64,000 nt of DNA, taken from Microthrixaceae bacterium (lineage in GTDB: Bacteria; Actinomycetota; Acidimicrobiia; Acidimicrobiales; Microtrichaceae). The stretch spans positions 350,001 through 414,000 of the forward strand of contig JAMLGK010000001.1 of assembly GCA_023957995.1 (NCBI GenBank). Direction: 5' to 3'. Of the stretch, positions 33,577-46,191 are shown piece after piece. Both the position numbers and the translations under genes were made by a program. Every line of letters begins with the position of its first letter. Within the stretch, counting starts at the first letter, position 1. The notes under the pieces are model-generated. The model had not been told where the DNA came from, made no database searches, and saw only the letters and a program-made list of their open reading frames with translations.

Positions 33577-35460
33577 CTACACCGGCAGGTTCATCGGATC
33601 GACCCGGAGCCTCAGTCGACCGCGCGGGCGTTCCACGGCTCCTGCGACCTCAGCGAGGGTGGACGGGTCCTCGGCGCGCACCAGCCACCAGCCGTCTTTC
33701 GGTCCGAGCACCTCCACCTCGTCGACCCGGGTCGAGTCCCGCAGGCCCGCGATCCATGCAGCCGCCGCCTCACCTCCCACAGCAGCGACCGATGCCGCCG
33801 GGGGCAGTCCCAACATCTCGCGCCGGGGCCACTCCAGGGCTGCGAGGAGGTCCGGATCAGCCCGTTGAGCGGCCTCTGTCACCGGATGGGCGGGCCGCCG
33901 TGTCTGCAGCAACACCCGACCGCCGGAGCGACCGCCGACGACCCGCGAAGCAGCCACGACCAGAGCCAGGGCCTCCTCCGAAGCCCGGTAGCGGGTGGCC
34001 AACAGCTCCTGGTCGAAATCGAGGAAGCAGAGGAGTCCGACCTCCGGGTCTCCGGCGGAGCGCTCCAGTGCCCGATGCAGCGCTGCGACGGTCCCGATCA
34101 CCACTCCCGCCCCGCGCTGGGCGCCCGGATCGGTCGCCGAGGTCACCTCCACCACCGGTTCCCTCAGCAACGTCTGCAGGTCATCACGTGCCTTGGTCAC
34201 CCCCATGCGCAGGACCTTCATCGAGAACCCACCGCACTCGAGGCAGACCTTGGGACGCACGGTGCCGCAGCGGGGACACTCGAGCACGTCGCCGTCGCTG
34301 CGCACGGATGCACCGCAGGCCTCGCACTCGGCGACGGTTCCACACCTGGCGCATGCCAGCAAGCGAGCGCGGCCGACCCTGTTGAGGATGCAGAGCACCG
34401 TCTCACCCGACTCCCGCGCCCTACGGGCATCGGCCACGAAACGGGGGGAGAACATCCCGGTGCGCGGGTCGTCCTCGCGCCTGTCCACGACCACCAGCCT
34501 CGCCCACCCGGCCCGTCTCCGCGCCGTGGACACAACCGACCGGGACCCACGCGTCTCGGCTGCCCTGCGGGCCTCCAGCGAGGGCATGGGGGACACGAGG
34601 ATGCACGGAACTCCGCACCGACGGGCGCGTTCGATCGCCAACTCCCGTGCGTGCCATGTCGGCGAGGACTCGTTCTGGAGCGCCTCATCGTGCTCATCGA
34701 GCACCACGATCGCCGCCAGGTGAGGAGCCGGCGCCCAGACAGCCCCGCGCCCGCCCACCACGGTGTGGCCCGACATGGTCTCCGCAGCGCCCCCGGGCCA
34801 CCGTGCAACCGTTGCACCGGCACCGCGCAGGGCCGACTCGATGTGCCTCGCGGTCGACGGGTTCGGTACGACCACGATGGTCTGACCCACCGAGGCGACG
34901 CCGCAGGCCACCGACGCCAGGTCCGAGGTCGGCGACACGGTGAGGAGGTGGGTGCCCGGACCACGGTCGGCCAGCACAGCCGATTCGCGCACCAGCGCCG
35001 CATCCAGGCCCGGCGATCGCTCGGTATCCGCATGGCGCGGGACCCGCTGTGAGGGTGTGCGAACAGCTCGATCAGGGGTGACCGCGGACAGGATCGTCGG
35101 GAGCCGTCCGACCCAGCGCCAGGCAGCCCAGCGACACAGGTCCATCACCTCCCGGTCGGTGCCGTGGCCGGTCAGCTTCGCAACCGACTCGAGCGGACGT
35201 CCCGGTTCGGCTTCGACGCCAACAGCGGTGACCCAACCGCGAACACGGCGGCCGTTGAGCGGTACGCGAACCACGTCGCCGACGCACAGCTCGCGCGGCA
35301 GGTTGTCGGATTCGACATAGTGCAGCGCTCGGTTGAGAGCCGCCACATCTGGAAGCACCTCCACCACGCGTCGAGCAGTCCCGCCGGCACGGCGGCTGGA
35401 GGCGCCCGCGGACGACGACGGCCGGGATACCCGACCGACGTCATCACCGAAGAGGCTCAC
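33577..35460 (-). CDS. priA: PriA-like primosomal protein lacking the Walker A motif
   Basis: 627 aa. Homologous to PriA (replication restart helicase) in order: N-terminal DNA-binding domain (about 30-100), motor-like region, and a zinc-binding domain with four CxxC pairs between 370 and 409 (CARCG, CEACG, CPRCG, CLECG). Where the Walker A loop should be, residues about 171-181 read HLLTVSPTSDL with no GKT. The DExH box reads VVLDEHDEA (252-260). It is therefore probably helicase-inactive, as is known for actinobacterial PriA proteins, and may act as a loading scaffold. Downstream of metK, 37 bases apart. Confidence 0.9.
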   Translation of the reverse strand: MSLFGDDVGRVSRPSSSAGASSRRAGGTARRVVEVLPDVAALNRALHYVESDNLPRELCVGDVVRVPLNGRRVRGWVTAVGVEAEPGRPLESVAKLTGHGTDREVMDLCRWAAWRWVGRLPTILSAVTPDRAVRTPSQRVPRHADTERSPGLDAALVRESAVLADRGPGTHLLTVSPTSDLASVACGVASVGQTIVVVPNPSTARHIESALRGAGATVARWPGGAAETMSGHTVVGGRGAVWAPAPHLAAIVVLDEHDEALQNESSPTWHARELAIERARRCGVPCILVSPMPSLEARRAAETRGSRSVVSTARRRAGWARLVVVDRREDDPRTGMFSPRFVADARRARESGETVLCILNRVGRARLLACARCGTVAECEACGASVRSDGDVLECPRCGTVRPKVCLECGGFSMKVLRMGVTKARDDLQTLLREPVVEVTSATDPGAQRGAGVVIGTVAALHRALERSAGDPEVGLLCFLDFDQELLATRYRASEEALALVVAASRVVGGRSGGRVLLQTRRPAHPVTEAAQRADPDLLAALEWPRREMLGLPPAASVAAVGGEAAAAWIAGLRDSTRVDEVEVLGPKDGWWLVRAEDPSTLAEVAGAVERPRGRLRLRVDPMNLPV

Positions 35461-35497
35461 CTATCGAATATCGCGCACCGGGAGGACCCGGTGCGGA

Positions 35498-36700
35498 TCA
35501 GAGACCCAGGGCCGAGCGGAGTGCGTCCACGCGGTCGGTGCGCTCCCAGGTGAACCCGCCGTTGTCGGGGCTACGACCGAAGTGGCCGTAGGCCGAGGTC
35601 TGTCGGTACATCGGCTGCAGGAGCTCCAGGTCGCGGACGATGGCGCCCGGACGGAGGTCGAAGACCTCCCTGACAGCCGCATCGAGCTTCGCTGGATCGA
35701 CGGTCTCGGTTCCGAAGGTCTCCACCAGGATCGACACCGGGTGTGCCATGCCGATGGCGTACGCCACTTGCACCTCACAGCGGTCGGCGGCACCGGATGC
35801 AACGACGTTCTTGGCCACCCAGCGAGTGGCGTATGCGGCCGAGCGGTCGACCTTGGACGGGTCCTTGCCCGAGAACGCACCGCCGCCGTGGCGGGCGGCG
35901 CCGCCGTAGGTGTCGACGATGATCTTGCGACCCGTGAGGCCGGCGTCGCCGACCGGTCCACCGATCACGAAGCGCCCGGTCGGGTTGATGAAGATCTCCG
36001 GTTCGTCGTTGGCGAACTGCTCGGGGATGACCGGCCTGATCACCGATTCGATCAGATCCGGACGGATCTCGGTGTCGCGGTCGACCCCGTCGTTGTGCTG
36101 GGTGGAGATCAGCACCGCCTTGAGCGCAACGGGCTTGCCGTCCTTGTACTCGAAGGTGACCTGGGTCTTTCCGTCGGGACGCAGGTAGGGAACCGTGCCG
36201 GCCTTGCGAACCTCGGTGAGCCGTTCCGCCATGCGGTGCGCGAGATGGATCGGAGCCGGCATCAGCTCCTCGGTCTCGGTGCAGGCGTAGCCGAACATCA
36301 TTCCCTGGTCGCCGGCGCCCTGCTTGTCGATCGCGTCGTCCTCACCCGCGGTTCCCGAGCGCACCTCTTCGGAGTCGTCGACGCCCTGGGCGATGTCCAC
36401 CGACTGCTCATCGAGCGACACCATGACACCGCAGGTGTTGCCGTCGTAGCCGAATGCCTCCCGGTCGTAACCGATGTCGCAGATGGCCTCACGGACGATC
36501 TTGGGGATCTCGACGTAGCCGGAGGTGGTGATCTCACCGGCGATCACGGCCATTCCGGTGGTGACCAACGTCTCGCACGCCACTCTGGATCGGGGGTCGA
36601 CCGTCAACAGGGCGTCCAGGATCGAATCCGAGATCCGGTCGGCCATCTTGTCGGGGTGGCCCTCTGTCACGGACTCCGAGGTGAAGGTCCAGTTGCTCAT
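35498..36700 (-). CDS. metK: S-adenosylmethionine synthetase
   Basis: Makes SAM from methionine and ATP; 400 aa. [10 protein letters not shown] and [17 protein letters not shown] are the two family signatures, and the N-terminal [16 protein letters not shown] holds the ATP and metal residues. The ATG follows a GGAG. No SAM riboswitch fits in the 57-base gap to coaBC. Confidence 0.98.
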   Translation of the reverse strand: MSNWTFTSESVTEGHPDKMADRISDSILDALLTVDPRSRVACETLVTTGMAVIAGEITTSGYVEIPKIVREAICDIGYDREAFGYDGNTCGVMVSLDEQSVDIAQGVDDSEEVRSGTAGEDDAIDKQGAGDQGMMFGYACTETEELMPAPIHLAHRMAERLTEVRKAGTVPYLRPDGKTQVTFEYKDGKPVALKAVLISTQHNDGVDRDTEIRPDLIESVIRPVIPEQFANDEPEIFINPTGRFVIGGPVGDAGLTGRKIIVDTYGGAARHGGGAFSGKDPSKVDRSAAYATRWVAKNVVASGAADRCEVQVAYAIGMAHPVSILVETFGTETVDPAKLDAAVREVFDLRPGAIVRDLELLQPMYRQTSAYGHFGRSPDNGGFTWERTDRVDALRSALGL

Positions 36701-36757
36701 TGATTGACTCCGTTCATGACGGTTCGGTGAAATTCGGAAGAGCTGGGGAATCGGGTG

Positions 36758-37981
36758 TCATGTTGCCTCGACGCCACGGCACAGCAACACCTGGTCGAGC
36801 ACAGCATCAGCCACTTCGAGCTTGCTGCGAACCCCCACATGCGTCTGACCCCGCCCGGACAAGATGAGCACCTCGTTGGTGTCATGTTCAAACCCGGCAC
36901 GATCTGACGACACGTCGTTGGCAACCAGCAGGTCCGCGCCCTTGGCCTCCAGCTTGGCCTGGGCGTTGTCGGCCACGTTATCGGTCTCGGCGGCGAACCC
37001 GACGAGGGTCTGTCCTTCGGGCTTGGAGGAACCGAGTTCGGCGAGGATGTCGAGCGTCGGCTGCAGATCGATGGCCGGCAGCCCGTCGCGCTTCTTGATC
37101 TTTTGCGGGGCAACGGTCGAGACGGTGAAATCGGCAACGGCAGCAGCCATGACCACGACGTCCATGGCGGGCGCGCGGCGGGTCACCTCCGCGTGCATCT
37201 CCGCAGCGGTCTCCACCGAGATCCGTTCCACACCCGGAGGAACCGGACGGTCGACGGTGGTGATGACTGTCACCCTGGCACCTCTGCGATGCGCGGCCTC
37301 GACCAGCGCGTGACCCTGTTTGCCCGAGGAGCGATTGCCGATGAACCGGACCGGATCGATGGGTTCGCGGGTACCGCCGGCGGTCACGAGGACCTCCAGA
37401 CCGGCCAGGTCGGACTCCGCGGTGAACACGTTCGCCTCGATCCAGGCGAGCGCGTCGGCCGGTTCGGCCATCCTGCCGGGACCCTCGTCGCCGCCGGCGA
37501 GGTGTCCCACCGTCGGACCGACCATGCCCACACCGCGGCCCTGCAACAGGGCCACGTTGTCCTGCACCGACGGGTGCTCCCACATCTCGGTGTGCATGGC
37601 GGGGCACAACACCACGGGTGCGCGCGTCGCTATCAGCACGTTTGTGAGCAGGTCGTGGGAGAAGCCCTGGGCGTAGGCAGAGATCAGCTTGGCGGTCGCG
37701 GGTGCGACCACCACCAGGTCTGCGTTCTGGCCCAACTGGGTGTGGGGAATCGACGAGCCCGCGCCTGCGGCGCCGGTGTCATCGAACAACGAGCGCCTGA
37801 CCGGCTCCGACGACAGCGCCGAGAACGTGGTCTCGCCCACGAAATGTGTGGCCTCGTCGGTCATGACCACCGAGACGAAGGCGCCGGCGTCGACCAGCAA
37901 TCTGCAGAGATGGACGGCCTTGTAGGCGGCTATGCCGCCACAGACCCCCAGAACGACCCTGCGGCCGACCAACGCCGACAC
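36758..37981 (-). CDS. coaBC: phosphopantothenoylcysteine decarboxylase / phosphopantothenate-cysteine ligase
   Basis: Two steps of coenzyme A synthesis. The N-terminal FMN-binding CoaC domain (about 1-180) has the catalytic His in SSIPHTQLG and PAMHTEMW (His in place of the more common Asn of PXMNXXMW). The C-terminal CoaB domain begins LVTAGGTREPIDPVRFI and includes RSSGKQGHAL and the KIKKRDG loop. 407 aa; GTG start six bases after rpoZ. Confidence 0.96.
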   Translation of the reverse strand: MSALVGRRVVLGVCGGIAAYKAVHLCRLLVDAGAFVSVVMTDEATHFVGETTFSALSSEPVRRSLFDDTGAAGAGSSIPHTQLGQNADLVVVAPATAKLISAYAQGFSHDLLTNVLIATRAPVVLCPAMHTEMWEHPSVQDNVALLQGRGVGMVGPTVGHLAGGDEGPGRMAEPADALAWIEANVFTAESDLAGLEVLVTAGGTREPIDPVRFIGNRSSGKQGHALVEAAHRRGARVTVITTVDRPVPPGVERISVETAAEMHAEVTRRAPAMDVVVMAAAVADFTVSTVAPQKIKKRDGLPAIDLQPTLDILAELGSSKPEGQTLVGFAAETDNVADNAQAKLEAKGADLLVANDVSSDRAGFEHDTNEVLILSGRGQTHVGVRSKLEVADAVLDQVLLCRGVEAT

Positions 37982-37987
37982 GGGTTC

Positions 37988-38338
37988 TCAGTCCTTCTCG
38001 GACTCCGCCTCATCGCCCTGCGCCCCGAACACCTCGGACGAATCAGCTTCGGGCTCTGGCAGGAGTTCCTCGGGGATCGGCTTGCCCGTGGCACCGCCGA
38101 CTCCTTCGATCTTGTCCGCAGCGATCTCCTCGAAGGCGATCGAAAGGGGCTTGTGGGCACGGGAGGTGACCTGTGGCGGGACCACCCCGTGCGACATGGC
38201 GGCACCCAGCTGGGAGTAGTACGTGTTGATGCCACGCGCCCGGCGCGATGCGATGGCCACCAGGGAGAACTTCGAACCGGCGCGCTCGAGGAGTTCCTCC
38301 ACGCCCGGGTTCATCATCGTGTCGGTAGTTTCCAGCAT
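37988..38338 (-). CDS. rpoZ: RNA polymerase omega subunit
   Basis: Small assembly subunit of RNA polymerase; 116 aa from the ATG at 38336-38338, which follows AGAGGTGAG. A GTG eleven codons upstream is also open. The conserved SKFSLVAIASRRARGINTYY block holds the beta'-tail contact. The C-terminal part (from about residue 75) is an acidic extension of unknown purpose. Confidence 0.93.
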   Translation of the reverse strand: MLETTDTMMNPGVEELLERAGSKFSLVAIASRRARGINTYYSQLGAAMSHGVVPPQVTSRAHKPLSIAFEEIAADKIEGVGGATGKPIPEELLPEPEADSSEVFGAQGDEAESEKD

Positions 38339-38474
38339 CGTGGGTCTCACCTCTCGGGCATCCGGGGGCACCGGAGCACATCTCGGAACCGCGTGCAGGA
38401 CTCACACACGGGACATAGCAGTATACCGGTGCCCGGGCCCCTCCCACCGCATCCACCCGGGGCCCGTCCCGGCC

Positions 38475-39095
38475 TCAGGAACGGCGATCCGCCCTCGCAT
38501 CCTCGATCAACGCCCGGAGCTCCTCGACCGTGGCCTCCAGGTCATCGTTGACGAGATGCACGTAGGGAAGATCGGCTGCGGCGGACACCTCCGACTCGGC
38601 ATGTTCGAGACGTCGCCTGATCTTCTCCTCGGGGTCGCCACGCAGCCGCATCCGCTCGGCCTGCGTCGCCCGGTCAGGCGCATCGACGAACACCAACAGG
38701 GGGTCGGGGTGGATCTTCGCGATCCGTTCCCCGCCCGCCACGTCGATCTCGAAGATCACGTCGTGGCCCTCCGGAACCTTCGGAACCGGGCTCCCCTGGA
38801 GGTAGTCGAGGAACTCGACCCACTCGAGGAATCCCCCGCTGCGGGCATGGTCCTCGAACTCCTCCCTGGTCGAGAAGCGGTAGGCCTCGGGATCCTCGCC
38901 CGGACGGGGATCCCTCGTGGTCCAGGACCGATTGACGTGGAGCCGGTCATCCTCGGCCAACAGCCGCTGCACCACCGTGCCCTTGCCCACTCCACCGGGT
39001 CCTGACACCACCACCACCAGGGATCCGGGTGAGAGGGCGTCCATGAGGGCCCGGCGGGCCGCTCCGAGATCGTCCTCGCCGACGGGTTCATCCAC
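38475..39095 (-). CDS. gmk: guanylate kinase
   Basis: Phosphorylates GMP to GDP; 206 aa. P-loop SGPGGVGKGTVVQRLL near residue 31, the GMP-binding TTRDPRPGE block and the VIFEIDVAGG region. It overlaps mihF by eight bases. The N-terminal ~25 residues are an extension before the usual start of the kinase fold. Confidence 0.95.
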   Translation of the reverse strand: MDEPVGEDDLGAARRALMDALSPGSLVVVVSGPGGVGKGTVVQRLLAEDDRLHVNRSWTTRDPRPGEDPEAYRFSTREEFEDHARSGGFLEWVEFLDYLQGSPVPKVPEGHDVIFEIDVAGGERIAKIHPDPLLVFVDAPDRATQAERMRLRGDPEEKIRRRLEHAESEVSAAADLPYVHLVNDDLEATVEELRALIEDARADRRS

Positions 39096-39459
39096 GATCG
39101 CCCACTCCTGTGAACTCGGTGCTGATCAGGGCCACCTGGTCGTCCGACAGCGACGAGATCGGAACCCGCTCGGGAAGCCCCAGGGATGCGAGCGCCCGGC
39201 GCGTATCGACCTTGCGGGCACCGGGCACCGCCTCCAGGACACAGAGCAGGTGGACCGGCCCGAGCAGCGGGTCGGATCGGCGCTGGAGCACCCGGTCCAA
39301 CGAGACGCGTCCGTCGGAGATCGAGGAGCAGACCTCCGCACGCGCCTCGCGCAGTGACTGCGCCCAGCGGAGCGCCTCGTCGGTGGAGCGGTCCTCCCCG
39401 GAGGGCTCGTCTCCGGACGATCCGGTGGCTGCGGACTCCGGTGGAATGGGACTCGGCAA
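39088..39459 (-). CDS. mIHF-type integration host factor
   Basis: Actinobacterial nucleoid-associated DNA-binding protein, 123 aa. The C-terminal two thirds matches the helix-two-turn-helix fold: ALRWAQSLREARAEV, then LLCVLEAVPGARKVDTRRAL and LGLPERVPISSLSDDQVALI. The N-terminal ~25 residues are low-complexity. The position between pyrF and gmk is the usual one for mIHF and strengthens the call. The gene starts three bases after pyrF. Confidence 0.85.
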   Translation of the reverse strand: MPSPIPPESAATGSSGDEPSGEDRSTDEALRWAQSLREARAEVCSSISDGRVSLDRVLQRRSDPLLGPVHLLCVLEAVPGARKVDTRRALASLGLPERVPISSLSDDQVALISTEFTGVGDRG

Positions 39460-39462
39460 GAC

Positions 39463-40179
39463 TCAGACAGCCGATACCACGGCTGCTGCTGCTGCCCGCG
39501 GGTCCTCGGCGGCTGTCACGGTACGCCCGATCACCAGCAGATCTGCTCCGTTGGCGGCAGCCTCCTGTGGGGTCGAGGCGCGGGACTGGTCGTGGTGATC
39601 CGACCCGGGGAGCCGGATCCCGGGTACCACCCGTTTGAGACGGGGAGCCAACTCACGCGCCGTCTGGAGATCGCCGGCGGCCAGTACCAACCCACTGCAT
39701 CCGCCTTCTACCGCCACGCGCACACGGTTGGGAACGATGTGCGCCGGTGCGTCGTCATCGCTGGTGAGCACCGTCACCGCCAGCGCGGTCGGCTCGGGCA
39801 GGCCGGCGCCCGCAGCACCTTCGACCAGGCCATCCACGCCTGCCCGGAGCATGTCGATGCCACCCCGTGCGTGGAGTGTCAGGTACTCCACCCCGAGCGC
39901 ACCCAACACACGCGCCGAGCGGTTCACCTGGGTGGGTATGTCGAACAGTTTGAGGTCGAGGAACACCTGATAGCCGAGGTCCCGCATGGCTCCCACGGCG
40001 TCGGGGCCGGCTGCACAGAACAGCTCGAGGCCGATCTTGGTCACACCGAACCAGGGCCGCAGCTCCGCTGCGATCCGGTGGGCCTCGACCAGGTCATCCA
40101 GGTCCAGCGCCAGCGCCAGGCGGCCCCGAACAGCGTCGGGCACCGGGTCGGCAACCGTTGCGTGTTCGATCTCACCCAT
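39463..40179 (-). CDS. pyrF: orotidine-5'-phosphate decarboxylase
   Basis: Last step of UMP synthesis; 238 aa. The DLKLFDIPTQV catalytic block (Asp/Lys) and the C-terminal RLPGSDHHDQSRASTP phosphate-binding loop are of the type I (group 1) form. Many Actinobacteria carry the longer group 2 enzyme, so this form is notable. The start overlaps pyrD by eight bases. Confidence 0.93.
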   Translation of the reverse strand: MGEIEHATVADPVPDAVRGRLALALDLDDLVEAHRIAAELRPWFGVTKIGLELFCAAGPDAVGAMRDLGYQVFLDLKLFDIPTQVNRSARVLGALGVEYLTLHARGGIDMLRAGVDGLVEGAAGAGLPEPTALAVTVLTSDDDAPAHIVPNRVRVAVEGGCSGLVLAAGDLQTARELAPRLKRVVPGIRLPGSDHHDQSRASTPQEAAANGADLLVIGRTVTAAEDPRAAAAAVVSAV

Positions 40180-41137
40180 GTGCTCGTCCCTTCAGATCTC
40201 GCACCGCTGCGATGCCGCGGTGTCCGCACCAGTGTTCCAGACCGACGCGCACCATGTGGACACTGCGCGGTTCGGCGAAGCTGGCGGTACCGATCTGCAC
40301 CGCATCGGCCCCGGCCATCATCATCTCCACCGCACCGCGCGTGTCGCCGATTCCGCCGACACCGACGATGGGCAGCCCGGGCAACGCGGCGTGCACATCG
40401 AACACGGTGCGCACCGCCACCGGATGGATCGCCGCGCCCGAGAGTCCACCACCAGCGGCACCCGATCCGAGCACGGGGGTCGAGTTCTCGACGTCTATGA
40501 CCATGCCCATCAGCGTGTTCACCAACGTGACGGCCTCGGCACCGGCCTCGGCGACCGCAGCCGCCACCTCGACGACCCGATCGGTGTTGGCCGAGAGCTT
40601 CGCCCAGCGGGGCCTACCGCAGGACTCGGTGGCCGCTATCACCTCTGCTGCCGCCACCGGGTCGTGGGCGAAGAGGTGCGCCCCGCCGTCGAGGTTCGGG
40701 CAGGAGAGGTTCACCTCCACGGCCACGACATCGGCTCCGAGGTCGCCCAGCGCCCGAGCCGCTGCTGCATATTCGGCCACGTTGCGGCCCCAGATGCTCG
40801 CCACCACCGTCGCACCAGCGGATTCCAGCGCGGGGAGCTCGGAACGACGCCAGTGCGCGATGCCCTCGCCCTGGAGCCCCACGCTGTTGATCATCCCGCC
40901 TGTCACCGGATGAACCCGTGGTGCGGGGTTGCCGGCCCAGGGATCGACCTTCATCGACTTGACCACGACCGCCCCGATGCTCGAGAGGTCGAAGTAGGCA
41001 CCGAGCTCGGTTCCATGGCCCGAGGTGCCCGAAGCGGTCATCACCGCACAGCTCAACTCGACCGAACCCACCCGCACCTGCGGGTCCACCGGTGGGTCAG
41101 CACCTGTCGACGGACCGTTCCCGGCTGGGCGGCGCAC
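40172..41137 (-). CDS. pyrD: dihydroorotate dehydrogenase (class 1B-like)
   Basis: Oxidises dihydroorotate to orotate with FMN; 321 aa. TASGTSGHGTELG, NSVGLQGEG, EVNLSCPNLDGG and GVGGIGDTRGAVEMM are the flavin and substrate blocks. The lack of an N-terminal membrane helix indicates class 1. A class 1B enzyme needs PyrK, but no pyrK is in the cluster. GTG start five bases after carB. Confidence 0.93.
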   Translation of the reverse strand: MRRPAGNGPSTGADPPVDPQVRVGSVELSCAVMTASGTSGHGTELGAYFDLSSIGAVVVKSMKVDPWAGNPAPRVHPVTGGMINSVGLQGEGIAHWRRSELPALESAGATVVASIWGRNVAEYAAAARALGDLGADVVAVEVNLSCPNLDGGAHLFAHDPVAAAEVIAATESCGRPRWAKLSANTDRVVEVAAAVAEAGAEAVTLVNTLMGMVIDVENSTPVLGSGAAGGGLSGAAIHPVAVRTVFDVHAALPGLPIVGVGGIGDTRGAVEMMMAGADAVQIGTASFAEPRSVHMVRVGLEHWCGHRGIAAVRDLKGRAHG

Positions 41138-41142
41138 GCTCG

Positions 41143-44502
<3,360 letters not shown>

Positions 44503-44567
44503 CAGCGTTTTGCTCCCTGGAGATCTGCCCGGCCGCTACGGCGGGGGCGATGTGACACTCTTTGTCG

Positions 44568-45056
44568 ATGCGCTTCGGTTTCGAACAACGTTGGACCGCC
44601 TCCGTGGAGGACGTGGTCGACCTGTACATCAACGAGACGTTCTGGCGCGAGGTGAGCGGCTTCGGCCGAACCAGTCCGCCAGAGGTGCTCGAGGTGACCC
44701 GATCCGGTGACACCGCCCGCACGAGGCTTCGCTGGAAGCTGGAGGTGGAACTCCCGAAGGAGGCATCACGCTTCATCGATCCCGACAACGTCGCCTGGGT
44801 GGAGGACACCACCTGGGATCTGTCCGCGGCCACCGCCGAGGTCGCCTTCGAGGCGGCACAGGGCGCGGCGCTGTTGCGCGCCTCGGCATCGGTGGCGGTA
44901 GTGGCTGCCGAGGACGAGGCGGTCCGGCGCATCACGGGTGACCTGAAGGTCCGGATACCGTTGATCGGGCACAAGGTGGAGAACGCCATCGTCGACGGCA
45001 TCGGCGAGCACCTCGGCGAGGAAGCCGACGTCGTAGCCGAACGACTCGAGGCCTGA
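44568..45056 (+). CDS. DUF2505 family protein, embedded between carA and carB
   Basis: 162 aa from ATG at 44568 (a TTG two codons earlier is also possible). The sequence resembles START/SRPBCC-fold DUF2505 proteins: MRFGFEQRWTASVEDVVDLY at the N-terminus and a C-terminal helix HKVENAIVDGIGEHLGEEAD. Function unknown; a hydrophobic-ligand pocket is inferred. It is the only plus-strand gene between 32.7 and 61 kb and separates carA from carB. Confidence 0.8.
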   Translation: MRFGFEQRWTASVEDVVDLYINETFWREVSGFGRTSPPEVLEVTRSGDTARTRLRWKLEVELPKEASRFIDPDNVAWVEDTTWDLSAATAEVAFEAAQGAALLRASASVAVVAAEDEAVRRITGDLKVRIPLIGHKVENAIVDGIGEHLGEEADVVAERLEA

Positions 45057-45087
45057 AGGCTCCCGGACCGGCGCTGTAGGCGGACGT

Positions 45088-46191
45088 TCACGGCCGACCC
45101 TTCCGGTCCATCAGCTCGGCGAAACGCCCGAACAGGTAGCGACTGTCGTGGGGCCCGGGGCCGGCCTCGGGGTGGTACTGCACCGCGAAGGCCGCTACCT
45201 CCGTGCAGGCGAACCCTTCGAGAGTGCCGTCGTTGAGGTTCCGGTGGGTGACGCGGGCACCGGTGAGCTGGTCGGGATCGACGCAGTAGTTGTGGTTCTG
45301 GCTCGTGATCTCGACACGGCCCGTGTCGAGGTCCTGCACCGGGTGGTTCCCGCCGTGGTGGCCGAAGGGCAACTTGTAGGTATCGGCACCCAGCGCACTG
45401 GCCAACATCTGCTGTCCCATGCAGATCCCGAAGATGGGGACCTCTCCGAGCAGGGCATCGACGGTGGCCGCGACCCCCGCCACTGCAGCTGGATCACCGG
45501 GACCGTTCGATATGAACACCCCATCGGGCTCGCGGGCCAGGACATCGGCGGCCGAGGTGCCCGAACCGACCACGTCCACCGAACCGAGCTGGACCAACTG
45601 CTCGACGATGGTGTCCTTCACACCGAGGTCCAACGCAACGATCCTGCGCGGCGCGCCGTTGACCGACGGCACCGTGCGGCCCGCCGGGTCGGTCACGTCG
45701 ATGACGTAGTCATGGCCATCGGTTCCGCCCGCGCCACCGGCGGCGGAGGTCAACTCGCTCTCATCGGCTGTTCCGAACGCACCCGGCATCGCTCCGTGGT
45801 CCCGCAGGTGCTTGGTCAGTCGGCGGGTGTCGACGCCCGCGATGCCCGGCACGCCGTGGCGTGTCAACCAGTCCTCGAGCGAGCCCTCGCTGCGGTGGTT
45901 GGAGGCGCGTCTCGACAGGTCCCTGACCACCACTCCCCGACAGTGGGGCCGCAGCGCCTCGTTGTCGGCCCGGTTCACTCCGTAGTTGCCGATGTGCGGG
46001 TAGGTGAAGGTGACCACCTGGCCCGCGTAGGAGGGGTCCGAGATCACTTCCTGGTAGCCCGACAGGACGGTGTTGAACACGAACTCACCGGTGGTCACCC
46101 CACCGTCGGGGTGGGCGCCGATCGCCTCGCCCTCGAACAGCGAACCGTCGGCCAGCACGATCGCTGCCGGCTGCACAGAACTCGAACTCAT
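45088..46191 (-). CDS. carA: carbamoyl-phosphate synthase small subunit
   Basis: Glutamine amidotransferase chain, 367 aa. The N-terminal domain opens VLADGSLFEGEAIG. The class I amidotransferase domain shows VFISNGPGDPAAV, the nucleophile in FGICMGQQML, and the C-terminal HPEAGPGPHD, with the His-Glu of the triad. It overlaps pyrC by four bases. Its product pairs with CarB, encoded 585 bases further on. Confidence 0.97.
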   Translation of the reverse strand: MSSSSVQPAAIVLADGSLFEGEAIGAHPDGGVTTGEFVFNTVLSGYQEVISDPSYAGQVVTFTYPHIGNYGVNRADNEALRPHCRGVVVRDLSRRASNHRSEGSLEDWLTRHGVPGIAGVDTRRLTKHLRDHGAMPGAFGTADESELTSAAGGAGGTDGHDYVIDVTDPAGRTVPSVNGAPRRIVALDLGVKDTIVEQLVQLGSVDVVGSGTSAADVLAREPDGVFISNGPGDPAAVAGVAATVDALLGEVPIFGICMGQQMLASALGADTYKLPFGHHGGNHPVQDLDTGRVEITSQNHNYCVDPDQLTGARVTHRNLNDGTLEGFACTEVAAFAVQYHPEAGPGPHDSRYLFGRFAELMDRKGRP

